NCBI GenBank assembly: GCA_005239955.1 | Contig: SBAW01000036.1 | Coordinates: forward strand, 1 to 49,940 | From: a bacterium | Lineage (GTDB): Bacteria > Patescibacteriota > Minisyncoccia > Phycocordibacterales > SBAW01 | DNA length: 49,940 nucleotides | Direction of reading: 5' to 3' | Part shown: piece after piece, positions 49,918 through 49,940 of the stretch | How the letters are laid out: each line of letters begins with the position of its first letter | How positions within the stretch are numbered: the stretch's first letter is position 1 | Translations under genes and position numbers: made by a program | The notes under the pieces: model-generated | Databases searched by the model: none | Seen by the model: only the letters and a program-made list of their open reading frames with translations | Told to the model about the DNA's origin: nothing

Positions 49918-49940
49918 ACGCGAAGTCGCCGTAGCATGCC

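Overview
The window most resembles a Candidate Phyla Radiation bacterium of the Parcubacteria type. The reasons are a divergent 16S rRNA interrupted by an intron with a LAGLIDADG endonuclease gene, a 16S gene not followed by 23S, very tight gene packing with many 4-nt ATGA/GTGA overlaps, lamin-tail and DUF4015 surface proteins, and a gene set rich in small sugar enzymes. The genus cannot be read from the sequence.

Layout. (1) About 1-11,746, minus strand: two non-identical sets of nonulosonic (sialic-type) acid genes. Each has a NeuA-type cytidylyltransferase, a hydrolysing NeuC-type epimerase and a NeuB-type synthase. They come with a CBS-domain protein, a methyltransferase and three glycosyltransferases. 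A foreign-looking membrane transporter gene splits the second set. (2) 11,785-24,834, plus strand: GmhA, HddA and a fused HddC-GmhB protein give a complete route from sedoheptulose-7-P to GDP-D-glycero-D-manno-heptose. These are followed by epimerases, a CmcI-like methyltransferase, a sugar N-formyltransferase, a DegT aminotransferase, a glycosyltransferase and two Gfo/Idh/MocA oxidoreductases. (3) 24,838-46,503, minus strand: a PLP 3-dehydratase-like gene broken by two frameshifts, a second foreign-looking cassette (Nudix-like), glycosyltransferases, YvcK, a short UDP-sugar dehydrogenase, an epimerase fused to half a glycosyltransferase, a secreted lamin-tail/PKD protein, a VirD4-like ATPase, a DUF4015 protein, rsmI with a small winged-helix regulator and its palindromic operator, and the murC, murD and murI genes. 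(4) 46,498-49,940: tRNA-Leu(CAG), tRNA-Ile(GAT) flanked by broken halves of another tRNA-Ile copy, and the 16S rRNA unit with its promoter, processing stem and terminator.

The surface-sugar genes make activated nonulosonates, GDP-heptose and probably formylated amino sugars. The glycosyltransferases would assemble them into a cell-surface polysaccharide or glycoprotein glycan.

The most unusual signal concerns translation initiation. The 16S 3' end is recognisable through helix 45 and GGAU, but the anti-Shine-Dalgarno CCUCC is absent. The roughly 25 native start codons I inspected have no Shine-Dalgarno sequence, and several have a -10 box only 6-9 nt upstream, as expected for leaderless mRNAs. 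Two isolated genes (7468-8397 and 27192-27719) do have perfect GGAGG sites, TTGAC(A/T) promoters, GC-rich coding sequence and their own terminators. They look like imported cassettes built for a different initiation system.
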